64,000 nt of DNA. Source: Roseobacter fucihabitans. Lineage in GTDB: Bacteria; Pseudomonadota; Alphaproteobacteria; Rhodobacterales; Rhodobacteraceae. The notes beneath the pieces were generated by a model. The model was given only the letters and a program-made list of their open reading frames with translations. It ran no database searches and had not been told where the DNA came from. Made by a program: the position numbers and the translations under genes. The stretch spans positions 3,130,501-3,194,500 of the forward strand of contig NZ_CP143423.1 in assembly GCF_014337925.2 (NCBI RefSeq). Reading direction: 5' to 3'. Below are positions 7,263 to 17,300 of the stretch, piece after piece (the first letter of the stretch is position 1; every line of letters begins with the position of its first letter).

Positions 7263-9353
7263 TCATCCGGCCTTGTTCAGGTCATCGAAATTGCGCCCCT
7301 CACTCACCAATTGCTGCAACAGCGGTGCGGGCTCCCAGAAAAACACATCTTCCTGCGCGAACCTTTCGACATCCGCCAGAAGCGCGGGCAACCCCAACAG
7401 ATCGGCCCATTTCAGCGGCCCGCCCCAGAAACGCGGAAACCCGTAGCCAAAGAGCAGCACCATATCCACATCCAGCGGACGGCGTGCAATGCCCTCGCCC
7501 ACGACCCGCGCCGCCTCATTCGCCATCGCCGCCATATAGCGGCGGGTAATTTCCGCATCTGTAAAGTCGCGCGGTGTGATGCCCCGCGCGGCCCGTTCCG
7601 CCTCGATCAAACTCATGACGTCAGGGTTCGGCGTGCCGACCCGCTGGCCTTGTTCATAGGTGTAAAACCCCGCACCCGTCTTCTGCCCGAAATGCCCCGC
7701 TTCACAAAGCCGATCCGCATATTTCCCAACCCGCGCGCGCGAATCAAGGTGGGGCGCGCGCCGCTTGCGCATGGCCCAGGCGATGTCGAGCCCGGCCAGA
7801 TCGGCCATCGCAAATGGCCCCATGGCGAAACCGAAATCCGCCAGCGCCGCGTCGATCTGAAACGGGCTGGCACCGTCAAGCACCATATGATCGGCGGCGC
7901 TGCGGTAGGTATTGAGGATCCGGTTGCCGATGAACCCGTCGCAAACGCCCGCGCGCACCGCGACCTTCCCCAGCCGCTTGCCCAGCGCAAACCCGGTTGC
8001 CACCACATCGGGCGTGGTCTGATCCGTCACCACCACTTCGAGCAGCTTCATCACATGGGCAGGAGAAAAGAAATGCAGCCCGATCACATCACCGGCGCGC
8101 GACGTGCCGGCGGCGATCTCATTCACATCCAGATAGGAGGTATTGGTGGCCAGCACGGCACCGGGCTTGCAGACCTTATCCAATTGCTTAAACACGGTTT
8201 TCTTGGTCGCCATCTCCTCGAAAACCGCCTCGATCACCAGATCGGCGTCTTTCAACGCGGCGTAATCCGTGGCCAGAACCAGCGCATGATCCAGCATCGC
8301 ATCCTGCTGTTCCTGGCTGATCTTTCCGCGCTTCAAGGCCCCCGCAAGGTTCGCGCTGATCCGACCCCTGGCGGCCTCCGCCACCGCTGTGTCGCGCTCA
8401 ATCAGACACACGCGCAGGCCCGACAACAGCGCGGCCGTAGCGATACCGGCGCCCATTGTGCCGCCCCCGATGACCCCGACTCCGGTGAGGGCGCGCGGGG
8501 CGATGCCCTCAAGGCCGGGCAAATTGCTGACCGCGCGCTCGGCGAAAAATGCGTGGATCATGCCCTGGCGTTGGTCGGTTTCCATCAACTCGCGAAACAT
8601 CGCCCGCTCCGCCTTGAGCCCCGCGTCAAAGGGCATCTCGACGCTGGCCTGCACCGCCCGTACCGCCTGTGCGGGGGAGATCTGACCGCGCCCCTTGCGC
8701 AAAACCGCTGCATAACGCGCATCCCAGTCCACCGGCGCGGGCGCGGGCATCTCGCTGACTGGGCGCCGCGCGGCCTCCTCATACAGCAACGCCTTGGCAT
8801 AGGCCAGACCAATGGCTTCCGGATCACCGGCCTCAATCTGGTCGATCACCCCCATCGCCAACGCTTCGGGGGCCATCACGTGTCGCCCCGTGGTGATCAT
8901 ATCGAGGGCCGCCTCCACCCCGGCGACGCGGGGCAAACGCTGCGTGCCCCCCGCACCTGGTATCAGGCCCAGATGTACCTCCGGCAGGCCAAGGCGCGCA
9001 TCCGGCTGCGCAATCCGGTAATGCGCCGATAGTGCAACCTCCAGCCCCCCGCCCAGGCTCACCCCATGCATTGAGGCCACAACCAGAAGCGGCGAGGCCT
9101 CGATCCGGTTGCAGACATCCGGCAAATGCGGCTCCAAGGGCGTCTTGCCGAACTCCTTGATATCCGCACCCGCGATGAACGCCCGCCCCGCGCCCACCAG
9201 CAGAACCGCGCGCACGCCTGTGTCCGCTTCGGCGCGGTCCATCCCCGCCATCAGCCCCCCGCGCACCGCATGGCTCAGCGCGTTTACCGGCGGGTTTTCC
9301 AGACGCAGAACAGCCACATTCCCGTGGCGCGCATAGGCAATCTTATCATTCAT
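7263..9353 (-). CDS. fused enoyl-CoA hydratase / 3-hydroxyacyl-CoA dehydrogenase
   Basis: Bifunctional beta-oxidation enzyme of the FadJ/PimF type, 696 residues. The N-terminal crotonase domain (about 1-190) has the oxyanion-hole segment AGADIKEF at 61-68 and both catalytic glutamates, E105 (GGGLEVALS) and E125 (LPEVHLGL). The Rossmann motif GVGVIGGGTMGAGIA (291-305) begins the NAD-dependent dehydrogenase domain, followed by NTSYLDVNEIA and IGLHFFSPAHVMKLLEVV. It heads the minus-strand operon, with the two acyl-CoA dehydrogenases and the broken thioesterase behind it. This enzyme and the large dehydrogenase are the only intact members. Nothing indicates regulation; the 72 bp upstream separates it from the minus-strand methyltransferase gene. 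Confidence 0.95.
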   Translation of the reverse strand: MNDKIAYARHGNVAVLRLENPPVNALSHAVRGGLMAGMDRAEADTGVRAVLLVGAGRAFIAGADIKEFGKTPLEPHLPDVCNRIEASPLLVVASMHGVSLGGGLEVALSAHYRIAQPDARLGLPEVHLGLIPGAGGTQRLPRVAGVEAALDMITTGRHVMAPEALAMGVIDQIEAGDPEAIGLAYAKALLYEEAARRPVSEMPAPAPVDWDARYAAVLRKGRGQISPAQAVRAVQASVEMPFDAGLKAERAMFRELMETDQRQGMIHAFFAERAVSNLPGLEGIAPRALTGVGVIGGGTMGAGIATAALLSGLRVCLIERDTAVAEAARGRISANLAGALKRGKISQEQQDAMLDHALVLATDYAALKDADLVIEAVFEEMATKKTVFKQLDKVCKPGAVLATNTSYLDVNEIAAGTSRAGDVIGLHFFSPAHVMKLLEVVVTDQTTPDVVATGFALGKRLGKVAVRAGVCDGFIGNRILNTYRSAADHMVLDGASPFQIDAALADFGFAMGPFAMADLAGLDIAWAMRKRRAPHLDSRARVGKYADRLCEAGHFGQKTGAGFYTYEQGQRVGTPNPDVMSLIEAERAARGITPRDFTDAEITRRYMAAMANEAARVVGEGIARRPLDVDMVLLFGYGFPRFWGGPLKWADLLGLPALLADVERFAQEDVFFWEPAPLLQQLVSEGRNFDDLNKAG

Positions 9354-9425
9354 CTTTGTTCTCCCTCACCGATCGTGGCACCATACGGCCATGATACCAC
9401 GCCACGCGCAAGGGTCACCGCCCGC

Positions 9426-9911
9426 TCAGCGTTGATAGATAAAACAGCGCCCCGGCACCGCAGCCTCCGGCAAATCAATCTCCTTCAGGTCATCAAAATA
9501 CATCCGGTCGCTGGAAACCATCAACCCGTCGGGTGCCAGCAAAGGTGCGATCATGGGCGAAACCCGCCGCGCAAACGCATCGTTTTTGGCCGCATCATGC
9601 CCGCCCAGATCCGCATGGATCAACCGCGCAACCGCCCCGAACCGCTCCAACGCTGCGGGCAAAGTTTCGAACACATCGCCCAGCAAGACGCGATCCTCGG
9701 GCGGGGTGCTGTCCGGGTGCGAGGCCACGGCGCGCTCAAACACATAGATATCGCGCGGCGGCAGGATTTGGCACATATGGTGATAGGTGCGCCCGTTCCC
9801 GAGCCCCAATTCGAACACCGGCCCCGAAAGCTTCGCCGTGAGCGTGGCCGCGTGGTCGAGACAGGCGCGTTGGGACACCATACGGTCGATGAAGAGGTCG
9901 AGACGGCTCAT
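9426..9911 (-). CDS. small class I SAM-dependent methyltransferase
   Basis: About 161 residues with a compact Rossmann motif I, VFELGLGNGRTYHHM, and a later HADLGGHD segment. The start chosen is ATG 9911 (MSRLDLFIDRMV), because AAAGGA lies just upstream; an in-frame ATG at 9983 would add a non-conserved tail. The protein is a clear paralogue of the methyltransferase ending the glycan operon (27474-27956): both start MSRLD and share ELGLGNGRTYxH, the SPMIAPL/SPLIAPL block and a C-terminal RCFIYQR/RYLFYRA. This suggests a short alphaproteobacterial family (possibly Pfam Methyltransf_17). Its substrate is unknown. Confidence 0.82.
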   Translation of the reverse strand: MSRLDLFIDRMVSQRACLDHAATLTAKLSGPVFELGLGNGRTYHHMCQILPPRDIYVFERAVASHPDSTPPEDRVLLGDVFETLPAALERFGAVARLIHADLGGHDAAKNDAFARRVSPMIAPLLAPDGLMVSSDRMYFDDLKEIDLPEAAVPGRCFIYQR

Positions 9912-10083
9912 GCTGGTTCCTTTTGCAAAATACTGATCCTCCCCCATGCCTGTTTTGTTCAAAAAAGTGTAGCGGAAAGCCACTCACTCATCTGTGCGCT
10001 GGACGTTGGGCGCGAAATCAAGTTGACTGATCCTGCCGGGGAGCGGCCATTTGGATCGAATGAGCAAGGAAGAGACAGTAAAC

Positions 10084-11856
10084 GTGGGGACCCCGCTGCT
10101 TGAGGTAGAGGATCTGAGCATTGGCTTTGGCGCGGGCGATGCGGTCGTGCAGCGTGTGTGCTTTAAAGTCATGCCCGGAGAGACCCTCGCGCTGGTCGGC
10201 GAAAGCGGCTCGGGGAAGACGATCACCTGCCGCTCCGTGCTGCGCATCCTGCCCGCCGCCGCGCAGATCCGCAGCGGCAGCATTAATTTCAACGGCAAGG
10301 GCGGGGTAATGAACCTGCTCGCGCTCAAGGAACGCGCCATGCGCGACATCCGGGGCGATCAGATCTCCATGATCTTTCAGGAACCGATGCATTCGCTCTC
10401 GCCCCTGCACCGACTCGGCGATCAGGTCAGCGAAGTGCTCTATCTGCACAGCGACATGAGCGCATCCGAGGCCAAAAAGACCGTTCTGGACACGTTTGAT
10501 CGCGTCGGCTTTCCAGATCCCGAACGGGTCTGGCGCTCCTACCCTTTCGAGATGTCGGGCGGCATGCGCCAGCGCGCGATGATCGCCATGGCCATGGTTG
10601 CCAAACCCGACCTTCTGATCGCGGATGAACCCACGACGGCGCTGGATGTGACCACGCAGGCACAGGTGCTCGGCCTGATCAAGGATTTGCAAAAAGACAT
10701 CGGCATGGCGGTGATCCTTGTCACCCATGACCTTGGCGTGGTGGCAAATATGGCCGAAACCGTGGTGGTTATGAACAAGGGTCGTGTGATGGAAAGCGGC
10801 CCGGCCCCGGCGGTTCTGGGCGCGCCTGCGCATGGCTATACGCAAAAACTCTTTGCCGCCGCCCCGATGATCCCGCAGGTCGCAGCCCCCGCGCGTCCCG
10901 CCACGCAGGACGATCCCATCCTCGAGATGCGCGGTGTTTGCAAGACCTATACCATGCGCGCGGGCGGCTGGAGCAAACCCGTCGCCATCACGGCATGTCA
11001 CGAAATCAACCTGTCGCTGGGGCGCGGCAAAACGCTGGCCGTGGTCGGCGAGAGCGGCTCGGGCAAGACGACCTGTGCGCGGCTCGCCTTGGGCGCGGAA
11101 CTGCCCGATGAGGGCGGCGAGGTCCTGTTTCGCGCCACACCCGACGCACCCGCCGTGCAGATCAACGCGATGTCGCGCACCGAGCGCGTCTCCTTTCAGC
11201 GCCAGGCCCAGATGGTGTTCCAGGACCCCTACTCCTCGCTCTCCCCGCGCATGCGCGTGCAGCAAGCCCTGACGGAACCGATGGAAATCCACAACCTCGG
11301 CACCAAATCGGACCGCTATGACAAGGCGGCGGAAATGCTGCGTTGGGTTGGGCTGGAGCCCTCCATGCTCAGCCGCTATCCGCATGCCTTTTCGGGGGGC
11401 CAGCGCCAGCGCCTGTCGATCGCGCGCGCCCTGACCCTGGACCCGGTCTTGCTGGTCTGTGACGAGCCGACTTCGGCGCTGGATGTATCGGTGCAGGAAC
11501 AGATCCTCACCCTGCTCGAAGACATACGTGACCGTATGGGTCTGAGTTACCTGTTCATCAGCCACGACCTCGCCGTTGTCGCACGTATTGCCGATGAGGT
11601 CGCCGTCATGCGCCAGGGCGTGGTGGTTGAACAGGCCGCACCTGACACGCTGTTTTATAACCCCCGCCATCCCTACACTCAGGCGTTGATTGCCGCGCAA
11701 CCCGAACCGGATGTGAACCGACCCATCGATCTGGCCCTTGTCGCCAAGGGGGCCGGTGCCCCGTCAAGCTGGCCCGAGGCGTTCCGTTTTGATGGTCAGC
11801 AAGCCCCCGCCCTGCGCGAGTTGGACCCCGGACATAAGGTACGCTGTCATGCTTAA
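10084..11856 (+). CDS. ABC transporter ATPase, fused two-domain peptide/nickel type
   Basis: Cytoplasmic energiser of a peptide-type importer, with two complete ATPase domains in one chain (DppD-DppF or YejF architecture). Domain 1 has Walker A GESGSGKT (about 39-46), signature [12 protein letters not shown] and Walker [13 protein letters not shown]. Domain 2 repeats [31 protein letters not shown] and [12 protein letters not shown]. The GTG at 10084 is preferred because AAGGAAGAG sits nine bases before it and the protein then opens with [13 protein letters not shown]; upstream in-frame ATG 10060 and TTG 10051 lack such a site. It overlaps the binding-protein gene by 8 bp. Confidence 0.95.
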   Translation: MGTPLLEVEDLSIGFGAGDAVVQRVCFKVMPGETLALVGESGSGKTITCRSVLRILPAAAQIRSGSINFNGKGGVMNLLALKERAMRDIRGDQISMIFQEPMHSLSPLHRLGDQVSEVLYLHSDMSASEAKKTVLDTFDRVGFPDPERVWRSYPFEMSGGMRQRAMIAMAMVAKPDLLIADEPTTALDVTTQAQVLGLIKDLQKDIGMAVILVTHDLGVVANMAETVVVMNKGRVMESGPAPAVLGAPAHGYTQKLFAAAPMIPQVAAPARPATQDDPILEMRGVCKTYTMRAGGWSKPVAITACHEINLSLGRGKTLAVVGESGSGKTTCARLALGAELPDEGGEVLFRATPDAPAVQINAMSRTERVSFQRQAQMVFQDPYSSLSPRMRVQQALTEPMEIHNLGTKSDRYDKAAEMLRWVGLEPSMLSRYPHAFSGGQRQRLSIARALTLDPVLLVCDEPTSALDVSVQEQILTLLEDIRDRMGLSYLFISHDLAVVARIADEVAVMRQGVVVEQAAPDTLFYNPRHPYTQALIAAQPEPDVNRPIDLALVAKGAGAPSSWPEAFRFDGQQAPALRELDPGHKVRCHA

Positions 11857-13861
11857 ACCCCTTGCCCTCCTTCTCTTGATGTTGGCCCTTCCCCTCAGCG
11901 CGCAGGCACAAATACAGGTGGCGCGCAGTGAAGCCCCCGTCGCGCAGCCCAAGAGCACCGCGCCTAAAATGCAGACCGCCACATCTGAACTCCTGGCTGC
12001 GCCGCCTCAGGAAAGCAGCTTTTGGCAAAAGGAAGTCGCCAATGGCAACCTGCCCCCCGTCACCGCGCGCATGCCCCGCGAGCCGCTGGTGGTTGACCTG
12101 CCCGCCAAGGGGCGCAGCTTCGGCGAGCAGGGCGGCACGCTGCGCACCCTCGTGTCGCGCTCCAAGGACGTGCGCCAGATGGTGGTTTACGGCTATGCCC
12201 GCCTTGTGGGCTATGATCAGGATTACAACCTTTATGCGGATATCCTGCGCGACATAGAAGTGGTGGAGGGGCGTAAATTCACCCTGCATCTGCGCAAGGG
12301 GCACCGTTGGTCGGATGGGCATCCCTTTACCTCGGCCGATTTCGAATACTGGTGGAAACATGTCGCCCAGAACATCGAAATCAGCCCCGCAGGCCCGCCC
12401 CAGCATATGATCATGGACGGTGTGCTGGCCGAAATGACCTTCCCGGATGCGCATACCGTGGTCATCGAATGGCCGACCCCGCACCCGCAATTCCTGCAAC
12501 TGCTGGCGCAGGCCAGCCCGTTTTTCATCTACCGTCCGGCGCATTACCTCAAGCAGTTCCACGCTGAATTTACCGATGCCAAAACGTTGAAACGCGCGGT
12601 CAAAAAGGCGCGATTGCGCTCCTGGGCTCCGCTGCATAACGACCGCGACAACATGTATAAGTTCGATAATCCCGAACTGCCGACATTGCAGCCGTGGATG
12701 AATGCGACCGGCACGAAATCCAGCCGCCACCTGTTTGTGCGCAACCCCTATTATCACCGCATGGACGCGCGCGGCGTGCAATTGCCCTATATCGACATTG
12801 TGGAAATGACCATCGTGGGCGGCGGTCTGATCGCGGCCAAGGCAAATGCGGGCGAGGTCGATTTGCAAGCGCGGGGCCTCGATTTTCCCGATATTTCGAT
12901 CCTCAAGAAGGGCGAAACCGATGGCGCGGGCTATCGCACGCTGCTCTGGGCCAATGGCGCGGCCAATCAGATCACGATTTATCCCAACCTCAATTTCGCC
13001 GATCCGGTCTGGCGCGATGTGATCCGCGATGTGCGCTTCCGCCGCGCGCTCTCGCTTGGCATCGACCGGCGCATGATCAACCGCGCACTTTACTTTGGGC
13101 TGGCCAAGGAAGGCGGTATGACCGCGCTCGCCCAGAGCCCGTTTTTTGACCCGGCGAACCTCTTTTCATGGTCGATCTATTATCCGGCCAAGGCCAATGC
13201 GCTGTTGAATGAAATGGGGCTGGTGGAACGCACCGCCGATGGCATCCGCAAATTGCCCGACGGGCGGCCCATGGAATTCGTGATCGAAACCGCCGGTGAA
13301 CGCCAGGAGGTCGAAAACGCGCTGGCCATCATCACCGATACCTGGCGCGAGATCGGGATCAAACTGATCATGCGTCCGCTGGACCGCGACATCCTGCGCA
13401 ACCGCGTCTATTCGGGCCTGTCGATGTCCGCGGTCTGGTTTGGCTGGGACAACGGTCTGCCCCAACCCTATACGCCTCCGGAATACCTCGCACCGACGCA
13501 TCAGGAGTTCTTTGCCTGGCCCAAATGGGGGCAATATTACCAGACCGGCGGCGAGGTCGGCGAAGCGCCTGACATGCCCGCCGCCAAGCGTCTGATGCAA
13601 TTGAGCTGGGATTGGGACCACACCACCGACATCGAGAAACGCGCCGCGATCTGGCGCGAGATGCTGGCCATCCACGCGGATGAACAATTCGGCATCGGCA
13701 TCCTGGCGGAGGCCCCGCAACCCGTCGTGGTATCGGACCGCCTGCGCAATGTGCCCGAGGTGGCTAAATGGGCCTGGGATCCGGGCGCGCATTTCGGCAT
13801 CCACCGGATCGACGAATTCTATTACGATGACCCGTTCCAGCAGTTGACCAAATCCCAATGA
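11849..13861 (+). CDS. extracellular solute-binding protein, family 5
   Basis: Periplasmic substrate receptor of the importer, 670 residues. The chosen ATG gives a classical signal peptide, [20 protein letters not shown], cleaved near residue 20-22; the longer open frame upstream lies inside the ATPase gene. Family-5 features follow: FGEQGGTLRTLV, LRKGHRWSDGHPFTSADFEYW, IEWPTPHPQFLQ, VRFRRALSLGIDRRMIN and AVWFGWDNGLP. It is larger than a typical DppA/OppA (about 540 residues), as in YejA-like members, so the ligand may be a larger oligopeptide or peptide-like compound. It overlaps the preceding gene and the following permease by a few bases, indicating translational coupling. Confidence 0.94.
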   Translation: MLKPLALLLLMLALPLSAQAQIQVARSEAPVAQPKSTAPKMQTATSELLAAPPQESSFWQKEVANGNLPPVTARMPREPLVVDLPAKGRSFGEQGGTLRTLVSRSKDVRQMVVYGYARLVGYDQDYNLYADILRDIEVVEGRKFTLHLRKGHRWSDGHPFTSADFEYWWKHVAQNIEISPAGPPQHMIMDGVLAEMTFPDAHTVVIEWPTPHPQFLQLLAQASPFFIYRPAHYLKQFHAEFTDAKTLKRAVKKARLRSWAPLHNDRDNMYKFDNPELPTLQPWMNATGTKSSRHLFVRNPYYHRMDARGVQLPYIDIVEMTIVGGGLIAAKANAGEVDLQARGLDFPDISILKKGETDGAGYRTLLWANGAANQITIYPNLNFADPVWRDVIRDVRFRRALSLGIDRRMINRALYFGLAKEGGMTALAQSPFFDPANLFSWSIYYPAKANALLNEMGLVERTADGIRKLPDGRPMEFVIETAGERQEVENALAIITDTWREIGIKLIMRPLDRDILRNRVYSGLSMSAVWFGWDNGLPQPYTPPEYLAPTHQEFFAWPKWGQYYQTGGEVGEAPDMPAAKRLMQLSWDWDHTTDIEKRAAIWREMLAIHADEQFGIGILAEAPQPVVVSDRLRNVPEVAKWAWDPGAHFGIHRIDEFYYDDPFQQLTKSQ

Positions 13862-14886
13862 TGTTTCTGCGCTACGCTATTTTTCGGTTCATCACCATGC
13901 TGCTCACGCTCTGGGCGGTGTCGCTGTTGATCTTCATCATCATCAACCTGCCTCCCGGTGATTACCTCTCCAACCAGATCGCCGAATTGCGCGCCACCGG
14001 ACAGGCCGAAGGTGTGGCCAAGGCGGAATTCCTGCGTACCGAATATGCGCTCGACCGCCCCATCTGGGAACAATATCTGATCTGGGTCGGCATGGCGCCG
14101 GGTCCGCAAGGCTGGTACGGCCTCATTCAGGGCAATTTCGGCTGGTCCTTCGAATTTGACCGCCCCGTGTCCGAGGTTGTGGGCGATGCGCTCTGGCTCA
14201 CCGTTCTGGTCAATCTGGCGGCTGTGCTCTTTGTCTATCTGGTCGCCCTGCCGCTGGGGGTGATCGCGGCGGCGAAATCCGAAACATGGGTGGATTACAC
14301 GGCGGCATTTGTCGGGTATCTGGGTCTGGCCACACCGAACTTCCTGCTGGCGTTGATGCTTTTCTACTATGGAAACAAATACTTCGACCTGCCCATCGGC
14401 GGATTGATGGACCCTGTCTATGAGGGCGAGCCGATGTCTTTTGACAAGGTCAAATCCATCCTCATCCACTTGATCGTACCCACCTTCGTGATCGGCACCT
14501 CCGGCGCGGCCGCGATGATGCAACGCCTGCGCGCCAATATGCTGGACGAACTCTCCAAACCCTACGTGGAAACCGCCAAGGCCAAAGGGCTGGCACCGGC
14601 GAAACTTCTCGCCAAATACCCGCTGCGCATGGCCTTCAACCCCTTCGTCGCGGACATCGGCAACCTGCTGCCCGCGATGGTCTCGGGCTCGGTGCTGGTC
14701 TCTGTCGTGCTGGGCCTGCAAACCATCGGGCCTTCTCTGCTCACAGCCCTGAAATCACAGGATCAATTCCTTGCGGGCTTCGTTTTGATGTTCGTGGCGC
14801 TGCTGACCCTGATCGGGACGATGATCTCTGATCTGTTGCTGGTTTTGCTGGATCCACGCATCCGTTATGGGGCGCGCGGCTCATGA
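13858..14886 (+). CDS. ABC transporter permease, DppB/OppB type
   Basis: Inner-membrane channel subunit, 342 residues. It starts with the conserved N-terminal transmembrane segment (RFITMLLTLWAVSLLIFIII) followed by NLPPGDYLSNQI. Several further hydrophobic helices occur, and the cytoplasmic EAA loop reads YVETAKAKGLAPAKLLAKYPLR near residues 237-258, the contact site for the ATPase. The start overlaps the binding-protein stop by 4 bp, and the end overlaps the next permease by 4 bp. It forms a heterodimer with the downstream permease, by family analogy. Confidence 0.94.
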   Translation: MMFLRYAIFRFITMLLTLWAVSLLIFIIINLPPGDYLSNQIAELRATGQAEGVAKAEFLRTEYALDRPIWEQYLIWVGMAPGPQGWYGLIQGNFGWSFEFDRPVSEVVGDALWLTVLVNLAAVLFVYLVALPLGVIAAAKSETWVDYTAAFVGYLGLATPNFLLALMLFYYGNKYFDLPIGGLMDPVYEGEPMSFDKVKSILIHLIVPTFVIGTSGAAAMMQRLRANMLDELSKPYVETAKAKGLAPAKLLAKYPLRMAFNPFVADIGNLLPAMVSGSVLVSVVLGLQTIGPSLLTALKSQDQFLAGFVLMFVALLTLIGTMISDLLLVLLDPRIRYGARGS

Positions 14887-16037
14887 GCAAACTCCCCGAT
14901 GGTCGCTATGTGGACGATGCCCCCTATTATGACAATATCGACCTCTCAGCACTGGAACGTTCGGACATGGATGCGCCCAACTGGGTGCTGGTCTGGCGCA
15001 AATTCAAACGCCACAGGCTGGGGCTGATATCGGGGCTTTTCCTGCTCTTCAGCTACCTGATGCTCCCCGTTGCAGGCTTTATCGCGCCCTATACGCCCAA
15101 TGAACGCAGCGCTGATTACCTCTATGCGCCGCCGCAATCCATCAACCTCTGGCATGACGGCACATTCATCGGACCATTTGTGTATCCCACCACGGCCACC
15201 GCCGATCTTGTCAACTATCGCTGGACCTACGAGACCGATACGACGCGCCCGATGCCGCTGCAATTCTTCTGTGACGGCGATCAATATAGGCTCTTCGGCC
15301 TGATCCGCTCCAACACGCATCTGTTCTGCGCACCCGAAGGGGCCACCGTGTTCCTCTGGGGCTCGGACCGCCTGGGGCGCGACGTGTTCAGCCGCATCCT
15401 TTACGGCGCGCAACTGTCGCTCACGGTCGGGCTGATCGGGATCACCGTGTCCTTTGTGCTGGGTATCTTCTTTGGCTCCATCGCGGGCTATTTCGGCGGC
15501 AAGACCGACTGGATCATCAACCGCGTGATCGAGGTGCTGCGCTCGCTGCCCGAACTGCCGCTCTGGCTGGCGCTCTCCGCTGCCGTACCGTCAAACTGGA
15601 GTCCGGTGTCGGTATTCTTCGTGATTTCGATCATTCTGGGCATCCTGGACTGGCCCGGCCTCGCGCGGGCCGTGCGCTCCAAATTCCTGTCCCTGCGCGA
15701 AGAAGAATACGTGCGCGCGGCTGAAATGATGGGGGCCAAACCGGGCCGCGTGATCCGACGGCATTTGTTACCGAATTTCATGTCGCACCTGATTGCCTCT
15801 GCCACCCTGTCGATCCCGGCGATGATCCTGGGCGAAACCGCGCTCAGCTTCCTCGGCCTCGGTCTGCGCGCCCCCGCCGTCAGTTGGGGCGTGATGCTGA
15901 ATGACGCCCAGAACCTGGCGAGTATCGAAATATACCCCTGGACGGCGATCCCGATGTTGCCGATCATCTTTGTGGTGCTGGCCTTCAACTTCCTCGGCGA
16001 CGGGCTGCGTGCCTCGCTTGACCCCTACAAGAGCTAA
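14883..16037 (+). CDS. ABC transporter permease, DppC/OppC type
   Basis: Second channel subunit, 384 residues. It has the long N-terminal cytoplasmic leader usual for OppC-type proteins, a first membrane span at about 45-65 (LISGLFLLFSYLMLPVAGF), then a periplasmic insert of about 90 residues. FLWGSDRLGRDVFSRILYGAQLSL marks the start of the conserved domain, and the EAA loop is EYVRAAEMMGAKPGRVIRRHLLPN. The C-terminus ends LGDGLRASLDPYKS, as in OppC/YejE. It is the last gene of the four-gene operon ATPase - binding protein - permease - permease and is followed by a convergent lipoprotein gene. Confidence 0.94.
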   Translation: MSKLPDGRYVDDAPYYDNIDLSALERSDMDAPNWVLVWRKFKRHRLGLISGLFLLFSYLMLPVAGFIAPYTPNERSADYLYAPPQSINLWHDGTFIGPFVYPTTATADLVNYRWTYETDTTRPMPLQFFCDGDQYRLFGLIRSNTHLFCAPEGATVFLWGSDRLGRDVFSRILYGAQLSLTVGLIGITVSFVLGIFFGSIAGYFGGKTDWIINRVIEVLRSLPELPLWLALSAAVPSNWSPVSVFFVISIILGILDWPGLARAVRSKFLSLREEEYVRAAEMMGAKPGRVIRRHLLPNFMSHLIASATLSIPAMILGETALSFLGLGLRAPAVSWGVMLNDAQNLASIEIYPWTAIPMLPIIFVVLAFNFLGDGLRASLDPYKS

Positions 16038-16049
16038 GCCCCGAATGGC

Positions 16050-16334
16050 TCAGAAGAAGATGGACTCCTCGACTTGATCAATCAGCGACTGCGCCTTGGT
16101 TTCGCAATCCTGCGGGCTGTCGATAATACAGGTTCTGGCATAGCCACGATAGATAACGCTGGTCTGAGTATAGGTCCCGGCTTGCCCTTCAACGGTGCGC
16201 TCGCGGATTTCGTAAACCTGTCCGGCATTGAAACCCTTCTCCAACACTGCAGTCCTGCGCGTCTCATCCGTGACCGTCGCGCAAGCCGCGAGCAGAGCGG
16301 TGATCGCCAGTGCATTCAATGTCCAAAGTCTCAC
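16050..16334 (-). CDS. small predicted lipoprotein
   Basis: 94-residue protein with a lipoprotein signal peptide: a charged start (MRLW), a hydrophobic stretch ALAITALLAAC and a lipobox Cys at about residue 18. The mature part carries two further Cys (CIIDSPQDC) that could form a disulfide, and it ends VEESIFF. No domain is recognised. It converges on the permease operon, 12 bp away. Roseobacters encode many such small envelope lipoproteins, so it is probably real, but its function is unknown. Confidence 0.72.
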   Translation of the reverse strand: MRLWTLNALAITALLAACATVTDETRRTAVLEKGFNAGQVYEIRERTVEGQAGTYTQTSVIYRGYARTCIIDSPQDCETKAQSLIDQVEESIFF

Positions 16335-16467
16335 GATGCCGCTTTCCCTTACTACAGTCTTAAACCTAAACTACCAGGCCGCGCGGGCCAATCCCTTTCG
16401 CGGGCTAGGGACAAGGCGACCCCGCCCCATTTTAGACGAACGGCTGATTTTGACAGTTCCCGTGGTG

Positions 16468-17001
16468 TCACCAATCAGTCTTCGGTGGGGGCGATAAATT
16501 GGGGAGTCTCCCGAACATACGACCAACCTTGTTTTGCCACCACCTTGGCGTGGGTTGGTTGCCCGAAACCAAACGCATTTCTTGCAAGAAGCTCCACCAT
16601 TGCGCTGGTAGCGCGACAAAGTCGCTATGAAGCAATGTTGTCTCATCGCCCTCAGACCTTACGAGCATCAATCCTGGCGGAACGTCCTCATCTCCTTCGT
16701 CCCACCTCAATTCTAGTAAACCGTCCGTCCATCGGTCTACCTTGTGCGCGCCATGTTTGGTTGTGTTTGCAACATCTACACACAGCCCATGCATCGGTAT
16801 TTTTTGCGATAACCTTTTTAAAAATTCTTTTTCATCTGACTTGCGATCTTCGGTCCGTTCATTCTTTTTCCATGCCTGCATGGCCCACTTTTCTAGCGAC
16901 CATGCGGAAATACACGCATTGAGCGCGGAATAAACCAGCGGTTGGCTTTCATCAGGATATGATCGTTGAAAATCCGAGAAAATATCAATGTCCCAATACA
17001 T
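16468..17001 (-). CDS. orphan protein of unknown function (low-GC patch)
   Basis: 177-residue acidic protein rich in Trp (WAMQAWKK, DRWTDGLLELRW, ALPAQWWSFLQ). No signal peptide, membrane segment or known motif is visible. The open frame continues upstream of ATG 17001 without a stop for some 30 codons (reading HTIQIGDVNQAWEK) but has no ATG, GTG or TTG, so the N-terminus may have been truncated by an earlier rearrangement, or an unusual start is used. GGGAG lies just before the ATG. The gene is visibly lower in GC than its neighbours and sits beside a dead IS3 element, suggesting horizontal origin. Confidence 0.6.
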   Translation of the reverse strand: MYWDIDIFSDFQRSYPDESQPLVYSALNACISAWSLEKWAMQAWKKNERTEDRKSDEKEFLKRLSQKIPMHGLCVDVANTTKHGAHKVDRWTDGLLELRWDEGDEDVPPGLMLVRSEGDETTLLHSDFVALPAQWWSFLQEMRLVSGNQPTPRWWQNKVGRMFGRLPNLSPPPKTDW

Positions 17002-17300
17002 CTTCTCCCATGCTTGATTAACGTCACCAATTTGAATCGTGTGACGGGTTGGGGGTTGCTGAGATTGCCTACGACACCCATAGCCACCTTCTTAATCTTA
17101 GACTTCACGCTATTTAGCAGATTATTAGTTACCATACAAAAACCGTCAATGAAGGTTCACAACGAACGACCTCTCACTATTGACCATCATTCACCAACTA
17201 TTAACCTCTTGCTCCCGCTCGCTCTGTTTCTGCCCTGCCCCCCCCCCAAACTTCCCTCAGTTTGATGTAGAGTTTGTTCAGCCTTTGAAGGAGCAGACAA

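Noticed and set aside
7035-9032. 665-codon open frame on the plus strand
   Set aside because: It is antisense to the hydratase/hydroxyacyl-CoA dehydrogenase, with Arg/Pro/His-rich content typical of GC-rich shadow frames.
10018-11700. 560-codon open frame on the minus strand
   Set aside because: Antisense to the ABC ATPase; His/Gly/Arg-rich composition and no family motif.
11606-12868. 420-codon open frame on the minus strand
   Set aside because: Antisense to the end of the ATPase gene and the solute-binding protein gene; no motif.
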